Positions 1 to 8,812 of a DNA stretch of 64,000 bases are shown in pieces (within the stretch, counting starts at the first letter, position 1; each line of letters opens with the position of its first letter). The notes below the pieces were generated by a model. It did no database searches, was not told the origin of the DNA, and saw nothing but the letters and a program-made list of their open reading frames with translations. This stretch comes from Candidatus Sericytochromatia bacterium (GTDB lineage Bacteria; Cyanobacteriota; Sericytochromatia; S15B-MN24; JAQBPE01). The stretch is from NCBI GenBank assembly GCA_035285325.1, contig JAYKJB010000063.1:62001-126000 (forward strand), in the 5' to 3' direction. Both the position numbers and the translations under genes were made by a program.

Positions 1-159
1 GTTGGCGAAAATGAGCCCATCGAGAGCGCTCTGAAGCGGTTCAAGAAGAAGATCCAGAAGGCTGGCATCTTGTCCGAGATCAAGCGCCGTGAGCGCTACG
101 AAAAGCCCAGCGTCCGTCGGAAGAAGAAGTCGGAAGCTGCGCGGAAGCGTCACAGCTAG
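1..159 (+). CDS. rpsU: 30S ribosomal protein S21, 3' part
   Basis: Only the last 52 residues are inside the window; the 5' end lies upstream. The visible part reads [20 protein letters not shown] and then a very basic tail ending RKRHS. This matches S21, a small 30S subunit protein that helps translation initiation by contacting the anti-Shine-Dalgarno end of 16S rRNA. The [11 protein letters not shown] pattern and the Lys/Arg-rich C-terminus are diagnostic. The downstream phoH cluster agrees with the common rpsU-phoH neighbourhood of many bacteria. Confidence 0.93.
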   Translation, partial: VGENEPIESALKRFKKKIQKAGILSEIKRRERYEKPSVRRKKKSEAARKRHS

Positions 160-295
160 GTTGTGACTCATCCAATTTGTTCCAATTCTGGGTGCGGCGG
201 GGCTTTGGTCCTGTCGCGCCCTTTTTGATTCGGTACCCCAGCTTGCGTGACGCATCGTGCGGGACGAATTCGGCCGATGGCGTCAGGAGTTCCCT

Positions 296-1267
296 GTGTC
301 TGCGAGCACCCCAACTGAAAAGAACCTGAACCTGCCGCATCCCTACACCGCACGCTGGCTTTGTGGGGACCGGGATGAGAATCTGAGTTTCCTCTCTTCC
401 GCACTGGGGGTGCACGTGCGCCTGGCCGGTGACGGACTGGTTTGCACCGGCCCGTCGGAAGCGGTTGGGCTGGCGGCACAACTGCTCACGCGTCTGATTC
501 CGCTCGCGTCGGAGCACGAGATTCTGTCCCTTGAGACCCTGCGTGGCGAGCTTCGCGGTCTGGATGAGGAGGCCGCCGCCGAGGATGACCTGCAAGAGGG
601 CCTGGTGACTCGCACGCAGCGGGGGAAGCCTGTCAGGGCGCGCACGCTACAGCAGCTGGACTATGTCCGCGCCGTCACCTCCCACACGCTGACGTTCGGC
701 CTGGGGCCGGCTGGCACTGGCAAGACGTTTTTGGCGGTCGCGCTCGCCTCTCGCTGGTTGAGGGAAAAGCGGGTGGGGCGTGTCATCCTCACCCGCCCTG
801 CCGTGGAGGCTGGGGAGAATCTGGGCTTCTTGCCTGGCGACTTGCAGGCCAAGGTCGACCCCTATTTCCGCCCGCTCTACGACGCGCTCTATGAGATGTT
901 CGACGGGGAGAAAGTTACCCGATATCTGGAGAGGGGTATGATCGAGGTGGCGCCTCTGGCGTACATGCGTGGTCGGACGCTGGCTGATGCATTCATCATC
1001 CTTGACGAAGCGCAAAATACCACGCCAGAGCAAATGAAGATGTTTCTGACACGCATTGGACCGGGCTCGCGGGTGGTGGTCACGGGGGATGTCACCCAGG
1101 TCGACCTACCCCGGGGCAAGCGTTCGGCCTTGCTGGACGTTCAGTCGATTCTCGCCGGTTTACCGGACATTGCCTTCGTGCTGTTCAGCGCACAGGATGT
1201 CGTGCGGCACGACCTGGTTCGGCGGATCGTGTCGGCCTATGGGGCCTGGGAGGCTCGGCAGGCATGA
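296..1267 (+). CDS. phoH: PhoH family ATPase
   Basis: A 323-residue PhoH-like P-loop ATPase, cytosolic. Walker A GPAGTGKT is at about residues 137-144 and Walker B FIILDEAQN at about 233-241. The N-terminal part resembles the KH-like region of PhoH/YlaK proteins linked to RNA metabolism and ribosome maturation. I chose GTG at 296 because AGGAG at 285-289 sits 6 nt before it; a longer in-frame GTG at 257 has no such site. The stop overlaps the next start (ATGA), so it is probably coupled to the HD protein, as in the classic phoH-yqfF-ybeY-dgkA cluster. Confidence 0.92.
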   Translation: MSASTPTEKNLNLPHPYTARWLCGDRDENLSFLSSALGVHVRLAGDGLVCTGPSEAVGLAAQLLTRLIPLASEHEILSLETLRGELRGLDEEAAAEDDLQEGLVTRTQRGKPVRARTLQQLDYVRAVTSHTLTFGLGPAGTGKTFLAVALASRWLREKRVGRVILTRPAVEAGENLGFLPGDLQAKVDPYFRPLYDALYEMFDGEKVTRYLERGMIEVAPLAYMRGRTLADAFIILDEAQNTTPEQMKMFLTRIGPGSRVVVTGDVTQVDLPRGKRSALLDVQSILAGLPDIAFVLFSAQDVVRHDLVRRIVSAYGAWEARQA

Positions 1268-2772
1268 CGGATCGCCTGATCTCGCTGGCGCAGCGTGTGG
1301 TGCCGCCTCGGGTGCAGTCGATGGCCCTGCAGCCGTCGACCCATCAGGCACTCAATGTCCTGGTGGCCAGCCTATTGAGCCTTCTCTTGCTGGTTTTGGC
1401 TCAGCCTCGCTTTGCCACGGCCCTGGCCGAGGGCCACTGGTTGCCGCTGGGCGGCCTGGTCATGGTGCTTGGCACCGTTCTTGCTTTGATTGTCGGTTAT
1501 TTGCGGCAGTACGAGGCCACGGTGGTGTCCTCTATCCGTCAGTTGTATCTCATCACGCTCGTCGTGGTGGGAACGCTGGCAGCGGCTTGGGCCTTCAGTG
1601 TGCTCCGGTTGGATCCTTTCGTCAGCCCGCTGGTGGCGTGCGGCATGCTGCTGACGGTTTTCGTCAACAGCCGCGTGGCGCTGGTGATCAGTTTCCCGAT
1701 GGCGCTGTTTCTGGTGCAGTTCCCAGGGCACGATGGAACGTCGACCCTGGTGTCCGTGATGGCGCTGATGGTGGCGGTTTATGCCGTCAGTCGCGTGCAG
1801 CAGCGCTACGACGTCGTGCGCGCCGGCGGGATTGCCGCCTTGATGGCGGCGTGGTCCGTGGCGGCCCTGTTCAGCCTTGATGGCGTCACCTGGCAGGATT
1901 GGGGACTGCACGCCGTATCGGCCGCCGGTTCAGGCTTCGGGTCCGCCATCCTGGTGGTGGGCGTGCTGCCACTGGTGGAAGACCTGTTCGGCATCACGAC
2001 CACCTTCAAGCTGCTCGAGCTCGCCAGCCCCAGCCAACCTCTGTTGCGGGAACTCCAGATGAAGGCTCCGGGCACCTACCACCATTCGATCCTGGTTGGG
2101 AACCTGGCAGAGGCGGCTGCGGAGGCCATCGGGGCCGATGCCTTGCTGGTGCGCGTAGGGGCTTACTATCACGACATCGGGAAGACCAAACGCCCCTATT
2201 TTTTCGTGGAAAATCAACTGGGAATGGCGAATCAGCACGACCGGATCTCGCCGCGGTTGTCGGCGCTGGTCATCACCGCGCACGTCAAGGAAGGCCTGGA
2301 CATGGCGCGCGAGCACAACCTTCCGGGCATCATTCAGGACTTTATCGCGACGCATCACGGCACCAGCCTGGTCTCCTTCTTCTATCACCAGGCGGTGCAA
2401 GCTGAGGGACAGCGGCAGGTGCAGGAGGAGCATTTCAGGTACCCCGGGCCACGTCCACGCACTCGCGAAACGGGCATTGTGATGTTGGCGGACGGGGTCG
2501 AGGCCTCCTGCCGCTCTCTGAAACACCCCACTCCCGAACAGATCGAGGCGATGGTTCGCAAGATCGTTGAGAAGCGCCTGTCGGATGGTGAACTGTCGGA
2601 AGCCCCGCTGACGCTGAAAGAGATTGACAAGATTTCTGCTGCCTTCATTCGGGTTCTTTCGGGATTGTTCCACCAGCGCATCGAATATCCCGACCAGGTC
2701 TTCCGAGAACTTCGGGGCGGGGGCATTGAGATGGAATTGAAGGGGCGTAGGGTTGCCGGTCTGTCTAAATGA
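1264..2772 (+). CDS. PgpH-like membrane HD-domain phosphodiesterase, short form
   Basis: A 502-residue protein of the YqfF/PgpH family, whose characterised members hydrolyse cyclic di-AMP. The first ~240 residues hold several hydrophobic segments. A C-terminal cytoplasmic HD domain follows, with HHSILVGNLAEAAAEAIGAD and the metal-binding HDIGK near residue 303. Typical PgpH is about 700 residues, with one N-terminal helix, a large extracellular 7TMR-HDED domain and then seven helices. This copy is about 200 residues shorter and goes almost directly into the membrane bundle, so the extracellular sensor appears to be missing. Start ATG overlaps the phoH stop by 4 nt. Family assignment is firm; cyclic di-AMP specificity is inferred. 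Confidence 0.88.
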   Translation: MTDRLISLAQRVVPPRVQSMALQPSTHQALNVLVASLLSLLLLVLAQPRFATALAEGHWLPLGGLVMVLGTVLALIVGYLRQYEATVVSSIRQLYLITLVVVGTLAAAWAFSVLRLDPFVSPLVACGMLLTVFVNSRVALVISFPMALFLVQFPGHDGTSTLVSVMALMVAVYAVSRVQQRYDVVRAGGIAALMAAWSVAALFSLDGVTWQDWGLHAVSAAGSGFGSAILVVGVLPLVEDLFGITTTFKLLELASPSQPLLRELQMKAPGTYHHSILVGNLAEAAAEAIGADALLVRVGAYYHDIGKTKRPYFFVENQLGMANQHDRISPRLSALVITAHVKEGLDMAREHNLPGIIQDFIATHHGTSLVSFFYHQAVQAEGQRQVQEEHFRYPGPRPRTRETGIVMLADGVEASCRSLKHPTPEQIEAMVRKIVEKRLSDGELSEAPLTLKEIDKISAAFIRVLSGLFHQRIEYPDQVFRELRGGGIEMELKGRRVAGLSK

Positions 2773-3268
2773 CGAACAGGGGATGGCGCTGGATGCCTCC
2801 CACTGGCAGTCTCTGGCGGAGGCCTTGCACGAAGCGTGTGGCCTCTCTCCGGAGGACGAGTGGTCCCTCAGTTGGGTCAGCCGCGAGGCGATTCAGAGCC
2901 TGAATCGAGACTATCGCGGGGTCGATGCGCCGACCGATGTGCTGGCTTTTTCCTTGGAGGAAGGCGAGGAGGCCTGGCCCTCGCCCATGCCCGGGCGGAT
3001 GCTCGGCGACGTGGTCGTCGCTGTCGAGGTGGCCGCGGAACAGGCTGCGCGCCGTGGACACGGCCTCGATGCCGAACTGGCCTTGCTGATGGTACACGGC
3101 TTGCTTCATCTGCTCGGGGAGGATCACGACACCCCGACCCGCAAGACCCGAATGTGGCAGAGGCAGGCCGAACTGCTGACCCAGATAGGCTTTCCCGAAC
3201 CGATCTCCGTGGACGACCCGCCAGCCCAGAAACCGGCTTCCCGGCGCCGGAAGGCGGCTGGTGCGTGA
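2753..3268 (+). CDS. ybeY: Endoribonuclease YbeY
   Basis: A 171-residue YbeY, a zinc-dependent single-strand endoribonuclease for 16S rRNA 3' maturation and ribosome quality control. The hallmark HGLLHLLGEDH (three-histidine HGxxHxxGxDH motif) is near residues 114-124. It is preceded by NRDYRGVDAPTDVLAF, the family's substrate-groove segment. The TTG at 2753 is preferred: an AAGGGG site lies about 8 nt upstream and homologues carry a comparable N-terminal extension. The alternative ATG at 2783 is possible. The start overlaps the upstream stop by 20 nt and the stop overlaps dgkA. Confidence 0.94.
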   Translation: MPVCLNDEQGMALDASHWQSLAEALHEACGLSPEDEWSLSWVSREAIQSLNRDYRGVDAPTDVLAFSLEEGEEAWPSPMPGRMLGDVVVAVEVAAEQAARRGHGLDAELALLMVHGLLHLLGEDHDTPTRKTRMWQRQAELLTQIGFPEPISVDDPPAQKPASRRRKAAGA

Positions 3269-3675
3269 GGTTCAAGGCTGCCACGCTACTGGCCAGTTTC
3301 ACGTTCGCCGCGTCGGGGATTTATTTTTGCCTGCGCACCCAGCGCAACATGCGAATTCACGTGGTCGCGGGGGTGCTGGCCATGGCCATGGGCGCTTGGC
3401 TGCGTTTGCCCGCCTTCCATATGGCCTTGATCGCGGTCGTCAGTTCCCTCGTCGTGACCATGGAAATGATCAACACGGCCATTGAAAATGCGGTGGACCT
3501 TTACACCCATCGGCGTCATCCGCTTGCGAAAATCGCAAAGGACGTCGCTGCCGCCGCGGTGCTGGTGAGCGCGATCAATGCCGTATTGGTGGGGGTTCTG
3601 CTGTTGGGGCCACCCCTGCTCAGAGAGATTCAAAATGTTCAACTCGGCCAAGCGGCACACCAGGCGTTGCTATGA
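3265..3675 (+). CDS. dgkA: Diacylglycerol/undecaprenol kinase, DgkA family
   Basis: A 136-residue inner-membrane kinase with three hydrophobic helices. The signature EMINTAIENAVDL near residues 70-82 contains the catalytic glutamate and the metal-binding glutamate-asparagine pair. Gram-positive type DgkA proteins phosphorylate undecaprenol, and this phoH-ybeY-dgkA neighbourhood is where that type is found, so a role in recycling the cell-wall lipid carrier is likely. The GTG start overlaps the ybeY stop (GTGA), with GGAAGG about 10 nt upstream. In Firmicutes cdd and era usually follow directly; here they are 13.5 kb away. Confidence 0.9.
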   Translation: MRFKAATLLASFTFAASGIYFCLRTQRNMRIHVVAGVLAMAMGAWLRLPAFHMALIAVVSSLVVTMEMINTAIENAVDLYTHRRHPLAKIAKDVAAAAVLVSAINAVLVGVLLLGPPLLREIQNVQLGQAAHQALL

Positions 3676-3774
3676 GCGGCTATCCCTGACGCTGGTGCGC
3701 TTCACGTGTCGTCTCAGCGTCCGAGTGCAAACTCCGTGTTTGGCCAGGATGGGGACTCAGCTGGAGGAAGTCTG

Positions 3775-6696
3775 GTGGTAAGAACTGGCGACCACGCTCA
3801 CCTGTTCGTGAAGGGAGCGCGGGAACACAACCTGAAAAATGTCGACCTGCGGATTCCCCGCGACCAGCTGGTGGTGTTTACCGGAGTGTCCGGGTCTGGC
3901 AAATCGTCGCTTGCCTTCGATACGATCTTCGCCGAAGGTCAGCGGCGCTATGTCGAGAGCCTGTCGGCCTACGCGCGTCAGTTTCTTGGGCAGCTCGACA
4001 AACCGGATGTGGACTACATCGAGGGGCTTTCTCCCGCCATTTCGATCGACCAGAAGTCCACCAGTCACAATCCTCGTTCAACCGTCGGAACGGTGACCGA
4101 GGTCTACGACTATCTTCGCCTGCTGTTTGCTCGGGTCGGCATTCCCCATTGCCACCGTTGTGGACAGGCCATCAATCCGCAAACGGTGGAACAGATCGTC
4201 GATCAGGTTCTTGCGATGCCCCAGGGGTGCAGAATCCAGGTCCTTGCTCCCTTGGTCCGAGGAAAGAAGGGAACCCACGACAAGCTGCTGGAACAGGTTC
4301 GCAAGGATGGATTCGTCCGCGTGCGGGTGGATGGGGCCGTCTTTGATTTGGCGGAATTGCCCGCACTCGAGAAAAATAAGGCCCACGACATCGCCATTGT
4401 CGTGGACCGTCTGGTGGTGCGGCCTGATCAGGCCTCACGACTTGCTGATTCGCTGGCGACGGCGCTCAAGCACGGTCGGGGGCTGGTTGCGGTGCAAGGC
4501 TTGGGGACCCGGGAACATCCTGAGGAACGCCCTGAACAGGTTTTTTCCGAACACTTTGCTTGCTCCGACTGTGGAACCAGCGTGGAGGAGGTGGCGCCTC
4601 GGCTCTTTTCCTTCAACAGTCCATTCGGCGCTTGCCAGACCTGTCACGGCCTCGGTGCGCGCAGAGAATTTTCCCCCGCATTGTTGGTCCCGGACCCGCG
4701 GAAAACCCTTCGCGAGGGTGCCATCGTTCCCTGGGCGCGAACGGGCAATGCTTACTACCTCGAATTGCTCGGTGCAGTCGCCAGAGGTATCGGCTTTAGT
4801 CTAGACGTTCCGTGGGGATCTCTCTCGTCTGAGGTTCGTCAGCTTCTGCTCTACGGCGCGGGGGACCAACGGTTTCACATCCAGGAGTCCAGCTGGTATC
4901 AGGACACTGGAATGGGCTATATGACACGATTTGAAGGCGTGGTGTCCAGTCTCCAGCGGCGGTATCAGGAATCGACCAGTGAGAAATTCAAGCAGGACCT
5001 GGAAGTCTACATGGCCTCGACGCCTTGCGAGGATTGTCGAGGCACGCGGCTTCGTCCTGAGGCGCTCGCAGTCAAGCTCAACGACGCCTCGATTGCGGAT
5101 GTGACTGCGCTGAGTATTCGCGAAGCCCTGCCCTTTTTTGGCACGCTCGATCTGACACCACGCCAGCGGCTGATTGCCCAGCAGATTTTGAAGGAAGTGG
5201 TCGCACGACTGGGCTTTTTGAATGATGTCGGGCTCGACTATCTGTCGCTTGATCGGGCTGCCAGCACGTTGTCCGGGGGAGAGGCCCAGCGGATTCGACT
5301 CGCCACCCAGATCGGTAGCGGGTTGCAGGGGGTTCTGTACATTCTGGATGAGCCTTCGATCGGACTGCATCAGCGTGACAATGCCCGCTTGCTGGGCACC
5401 CTGAAACGGCTGAGAGATCTCGGGAATACCTTGATCGTGGTGGAGCACGATGAGGACACCATCCGCGCCGCGGACCACGTGGTGGACATCGGACCTCGGG
5501 CCGGGGTTCACGGCGGCCGGGTCGTGGCGCAAGGGACGCTGGACGACATTGCGGCTTGTCCAGAGTCGCTGACGGGGCAGTATCTGTCCGGCCAACGCGG
5601 CATCGTTTGCCCCACCCGTTACCGGGAGGGGAATGGTCTCGCCATCTCCCTGACGGGCGCTCGGGAAAACAACCTGACGGGATTCGACGTGGCCTTCCCT
5701 CTGGGCAAGTTTGTGTGTGTGACCGGGGTGTCGGGTTCTGGCAAGAGCACCCTGGTGCACGACATTCTGCTGCGCGCACTGAATGCTCGTATGGACGGGA
5801 CGGTCCCCATGCCGGCGGGTTTGGGCGGCATTGAAGGGTTTGAACAGGTCGACAAGGTGATCGTGATCGATCAATCGCCGATCGGGCGGACACCTCGCTC
5901 CAATCCCGCCACCTACACGGGCCTGTTCGACCCGTTGCGGGAGGTCTTCGCCATGACCACGGAGGCCAAGGCGCGCGGCTATCTGCCAGGTCGTTTCTCC
6001 TTCAATGTCAAAGGCGGGCGCTGCGAGGCTTGCAAGGGCGAGGGCGTGAATGTCATCGAGATGCATTTTCTGCCCGATGTGCACGTTCCGTGTGATGTCT
6101 GCAAGGGCAAACGCTACAATCGTGAGACGCTGGAGGTTCGCTACAAGGGCAAAAACATTGCCGAGGTGCTCGAACTGACGATTGAACAGGCCCTGGAGTT
6201 CTTTGCCGCCGTGCCGAGGGCACGCACCAAGCTTCAGACGCTGTTCGATGTCGGTCTCGAATACTTGCAACTGGGCCAGCCGGCCACGACCTTGTCCGGG
6301 GGCGAGGCCCAGCGCGTGAAGTTGGCGGAGCAACTCTCGCGGCGCTCGACCGGGCGGACCCTCTACATCCTGGATGAGCCCTCGACGGGCCTGAGTTTTT
6401 ACGATGTGGAGAAGCTGCTCGAGGTCCTCAATCGCCTGGTGGATGCGGGTAACACGGTTCTGGTGATCGAACACAACCTCGATATCATCAAGCAGGCAGA
6501 CCATCTGGTCGACCTGGGGCCGGAAGGCGGCGATCGCGGAGGCCGCCTGGTGGCTTGTGGCACACCTTTGGAGGTCGCACGGCAGCCGGAAAGCATCACC
6601 GGGCAGTTTCTCCGTCCGATTCTGGAAGCTGCCCACGGTGACCTGACTCCCCTGGCCACCGCGCGCGCTGTTAAAAAGTCGAAACGCGTGGAATAG
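3775..6696 (+). CDS. uvrA: Excinuclease ABC subunit A
   Basis: A full-length 973-residue UvrA, the damage-recognition ATPase of nucleotide excision repair. It has two ABC modules: Walker A GVSGSGKS near residue 36 and again near 650, with signature LSGGEAQR near 499 and 840. CxxC zinc modules are at about 125 (CHRCG), 260-285 (CSDCG/CQTCHG) and 750 ([15 protein letters not shown]). I chose GTG 3775 because GGAGGA ends 6 nt upstream and the protein then starts at the usual distance before the conserved [10 protein letters not shown]; an in-frame GTG at 3706 would add 23 unlikely residues. Confidence 0.97.
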   Translation: MVRTGDHAHLFVKGAREHNLKNVDLRIPRDQLVVFTGVSGSGKSSLAFDTIFAEGQRRYVESLSAYARQFLGQLDKPDVDYIEGLSPAISIDQKSTSHNPRSTVGTVTEVYDYLRLLFARVGIPHCHRCGQAINPQTVEQIVDQVLAMPQGCRIQVLAPLVRGKKGTHDKLLEQVRKDGFVRVRVDGAVFDLAELPALEKNKAHDIAIVVDRLVVRPDQASRLADSLATALKHGRGLVAVQGLGTREHPEERPEQVFSEHFACSDCGTSVEEVAPRLFSFNSPFGACQTCHGLGARREFSPALLVPDPRKTLREGAIVPWARTGNAYYLELLGAVARGIGFSLDVPWGSLSSEVRQLLLYGAGDQRFHIQESSWYQDTGMGYMTRFEGVVSSLQRRYQESTSEKFKQDLEVYMASTPCEDCRGTRLRPEALAVKLNDASIADVTALSIREALPFFGTLDLTPRQRLIAQQILKEVVARLGFLNDVGLDYLSLDRAASTLSGGEAQRIRLATQIGSGLQGVLYILDEPSIGLHQRDNARLLGTLKRLRDLGNTLIVVEHDEDTIRAADHVVDIGPRAGVHGGRVVAQGTLDDIAACPESLTGQYLSGQRGIVCPTRYREGNGLAISLTGARENNLTGFDVAFPLGKFVCVTGVSGSGKSTLVHDILLRALNARMDGTVPMPAGLGGIEGFEQVDKVIVIDQSPIGRTPRSNPATYTGLFDPLREVFAMTTEAKARGYLPGRFSFNVKGGRCEACKGEGVNVIEMHFLPDVHVPCDVCKGKRYNRETLEVRYKGKNIAEVLELTIEQALEFFAAVPRARTKLQTLFDVGLEYLQLGQPATTLSGGEAQRVKLAEQLSRRSTGRTLYILDEPSTGLSFYDVEKLLEVLNRLVDAGNTVLVIEHNLDIIKQADHLVDLGPEGGDRGGRLVACGTPLEVARQPESITGQFLRPILEAAHGDLTPLATARAVKKSKRVE

Positions 6697-6733
6697 TGTG
6701 GGGGCGCCTTGCGTGGTGGACCGGGGGGGGGAA

Positions 6734-7156
6734 ATGCTCGAATTATTCGACCTGGAGCCCAAGGACCGGCTAGTGGCCCAGTTGCTGCGGTCGCAGGGGC
6801 TCATTTCTGCTGAGCAGTTGAAATGCGCGCTGGAGCGTGCCCGTGCCAGTCTGTTTTTCAGCCTCTCCGAGGTGTTGGTCGGGGAAGGGGTGGTGACCCT
6901 GGACCGACTCGAGGCGGTCTTGGCGGATTATTGTCGCAAGCTTCGGTTGGGGGAACTCGCGGTGGCCAAGGGTGTCATCAGCGAGGAGCACCTTGAAATT
7001 GCGCTGAGCTTTCAGGAAGGGAAGGAGTCCCGCATCGGGGAGATCTTCGTCGAGATGCACTACGCGACGCCTGAGCAAATCGCCATGCTGGTGGACTTCC
7101 AGTCTCGCTGTCGCACCTCGGCTGTGCCCGGCTTGAGTCTCGATGCAGCGGTCTGA
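6734..7156 (+). CDS. Stand-alone protein with tandem MshEN-type c-di-GMP-binding motifs
   Basis: A 140-residue soluble protein built from four repeats of about 24 residues. The last two read RLGELAVAKGVISEEHLEIA... and RIGEIFVEMHYATPEQIAML..., each ending in Q and separated by exactly five residues. That is the architecture published for MshEN, the c-di-GMP-binding N-terminal domain of T4P/T2SS ATPases: RLGxx..xxG......L...LxxQ twice with a 5-residue spacer. The first two repeats (RLVAQLLRSQGLISAEQL; SLSEVLVGEGVVTLDRL) are more degenerate. There is no ATPase domain. The ATG follows a G-run acting as ribosome-binding site, and the gene overlaps nanE by 14 nt. Ligand binding is inferred from the motif only. 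Confidence 0.7.
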   Translation: MLELFDLEPKDRLVAQLLRSQGLISAEQLKCALERARASLFFSLSEVLVGEGVVTLDRLEAVLADYCRKLRLGELAVAKGVISEEHLEIALSFQEGKESRIGEIFVEMHYATPEQIAMLVDFQSRCRTSAVPGLSLDAAV

Positions 7157-7832
7157 GCTGCTGGCCAGGTTGCGTGGGGGCCTGCTGGTGTCGTGCCAGG
7201 CCCAGCCTGATGAGCCGTTGCATGGGGCGCAGCACATGGCGGCGATGGCCAGGGCCGCGGAGGTTGGTGGCGCGTGTGGGATCCGGGCGGAAAGTCCGGC
7301 GGACATCGTGGCGATTCGCGCCGCCGTCCCGCTCCCCTTGGTCGGCCTCTGGAAACAGGGGAGCGAGGGGGTCTACATCACGCCCACGTGCGCAGCTGCC
7401 CGGGCGGTGGTGGAGGCGGGGGCCGATATCGTGGCGGTGGATGCGACCCAGCGCGCCAGAGAGGTGCCGGCCGAGGACCTGATCCGTTGGATTGAATGTG
7501 ACCTGGGTCGTCCGGTCCTGGCGGATGTCAGTACGCTCGAGGAGGCCCTTGCGGCGGAGGCTGCGGGCGCCACGGCGGTGGCACCCACCTTGTCGGGATA
7601 CACGGGGGGGCCGGTCCCGTCCGAGCCAGACTGGACGCTGTTGGAGGCCATGCTGAGGATGTGTCGGGTACCCGTTTTCATGGAAGGACGCATCTGGGCG
7701 CCTGAGCAAGCCTCGCGGGCGCTGGCCATGGGCGCCTGGACGGTGGTGGTGGGCTCCGCGATCACCCGGCCTCAGCTCATCACCCGGCGGTTTGTGGCCG
7801 CGCTTGGAACTGCCGCGGAGGTTTCGTCTTGA
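7143..7832 (+). CDS. nanE: N-acetylmannosamine-6-phosphate 2-epimerase
   Basis: A 229-residue TIM-barrel enzyme of the NanE family, converting ManNAc-6-P to GlcNAc-6-P. Supporting features are the N-terminal GLLVSCQAQPDEPLH, the central Lys-containing strand LPLVGLWKQ, the acidic AGADIVAVDATQR, and the C-terminal phosphate-binding AMGAWTVVVGSAITRP. It overlaps the next gene, a ROK kinase, by 4 nt; NanE plus a ROK kinase is the usual pair for amino-sugar recycling. No lyase (NanA) is in the window, so the route could serve cell-wall or scavenged amino sugars. Confidence 0.88.
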   Translation: MQRSELLARLRGGLLVSCQAQPDEPLHGAQHMAAMARAAEVGGACGIRAESPADIVAIRAAVPLPLVGLWKQGSEGVYITPTCAAARAVVEAGADIVAVDATQRAREVPAEDLIRWIECDLGRPVLADVSTLEEALAAEAAGATAVAPTLSGYTGGPVPSEPDWTLLEAMLRMCRVPVFMEGRIWAPEQASRALAMGAWTVVVGSAITRPQLITRRFVAALGTAAEVSS

Positions 7833-8758
7833 AATTCGCCATCGGTCTCGACGTCGGTGGTACCAAGATCCTGGCCGTCGCGCTGGATGAAACCGGGCGG
7901 GTGCAGGTGTCGCATCGCACGGAAACGCCCGCCCGGGCCGGCGCCGCAGCCGTTCTGGAGTCCCTGCAGCGGGCAGCTGAAGCGGTCATCGGCGAGTTGC
8001 CGCCCCTCGGTCAGGCCGGCCTGCAAGGCGTCGGGGTCTCTGCCGCGGGTCAAATCGATGTGGCGCGTGGTGTGGTGGCCTATGCTTCTCCCAACATCGA
8101 AGGTTGGACGGGCACGCCGGTGGCGGATGTCCTGCGCGAACGTCTGGGGCTTCCCATCGTGGTGGAGAACGACGCGAATGCGGCGGCGTTTGGCGAATGG
8201 GCCTGTGGCGCAGCGCAGGGGGTCGCAAGCGTGGTGATGGTCACCATCGGCACCGGGGTTGGGGGAGGGGTGATCCTCGACGGCCGGGTCTGGCGAGGGG
8301 GGCGCTGGCGTGGGGGTGAACTCGGGCATATGGTCGTTCAAGCGCGGGGATGGCCCTGCAATTGTGGGCAGACGGGGTGCCTGGAGGTTTATGCGTCCGG
8401 AACGGCGATCGCCCGCCTGGCTCGCGAGGCCCGCGCCGGCTGGGAGGGGGCTGCGCCTGCTGTCTTTCAGGCTGCCAGCGACGGGGATCCCGTCATGCAG
8501 GGGCTCCTGGAGGACAGTGCGCGGTATCTGGCGCAGGGGCTGGTGTCGGTCTCCAGTCTGCTGGACCCGGACCTGTTCATCCTCGGTGGGGGCGTGGCCG
8601 CTCAGCCGACCTACCTGCCCCTGGTTCAGCGGGCTTTGGAGCGGGCTGACGTATCAGGGCAAAGAGGGTTCGAGGTTGACCGCGTTCGGCTGGCGAGTCT
8701 GGGCGAAATGGCGGGCGCCATCGGTGCGGCGCAGCTGGCTTTGCGGGGGCATCCTTGA
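7829..8758 (+). CDS. ROK-family sugar kinase (N-acetylmannosamine kinase or glucokinase)
   Basis: A 309-residue cytosolic sugar kinase. The ATP-binding DVGGTK motif is at the N-terminus. The catalytic aspartate lies in VENDANAAA near residue 114, the ExGH sugar-binding motif in GELGHM near 163, and the ROK zinc site CNCGQTGC near 176-183. The TTG start overlaps the nanE stop (TTGA) and has GGAGG 6 nt upstream, so it is coupled to nanE. The context favours ManNAc kinase, but sequence alone does not separate this from glucokinase. Confidence 0.87.
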   Translation: MKFAIGLDVGGTKILAVALDETGRVQVSHRTETPARAGAAAVLESLQRAAEAVIGELPPLGQAGLQGVGVSAAGQIDVARGVVAYASPNIEGWTGTPVADVLRERLGLPIVVENDANAAAFGEWACGAAQGVASVVMVTIGTGVGGGVILDGRVWRGGRWRGGELGHMVVQARGWPCNCGQTGCLEVYASGTAIARLAREARAGWEGAAPAVFQAASDGDPVMQGLLEDSARYLAQGLVSVSSLLDPDLFILGGGVAAQPTYLPLVQRALERADVSGQRGFEVDRVRLASLGEMAGAIGAAQLALRGHP

Positions 8759-8812
8759 GCCGGGGAGTGGCCGTGGTTTCTATCCAGCCGGATAGTGGGC
8801 GAGGATGCCGCT

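Noticed and set aside
80-595. A 171-codon open frame on minus over rpsU and phoH
   Set aside because: It is the antisense shadow of phoH in GC-rich DNA; no ribosome site or domain.
4801-6804. A 667-codon open frame on minus opposite uvrA
   Set aside because: Entirely antisense to a firmly identified UvrA. Long antisense frames are common at high G+C, and the sequence shows no domain.
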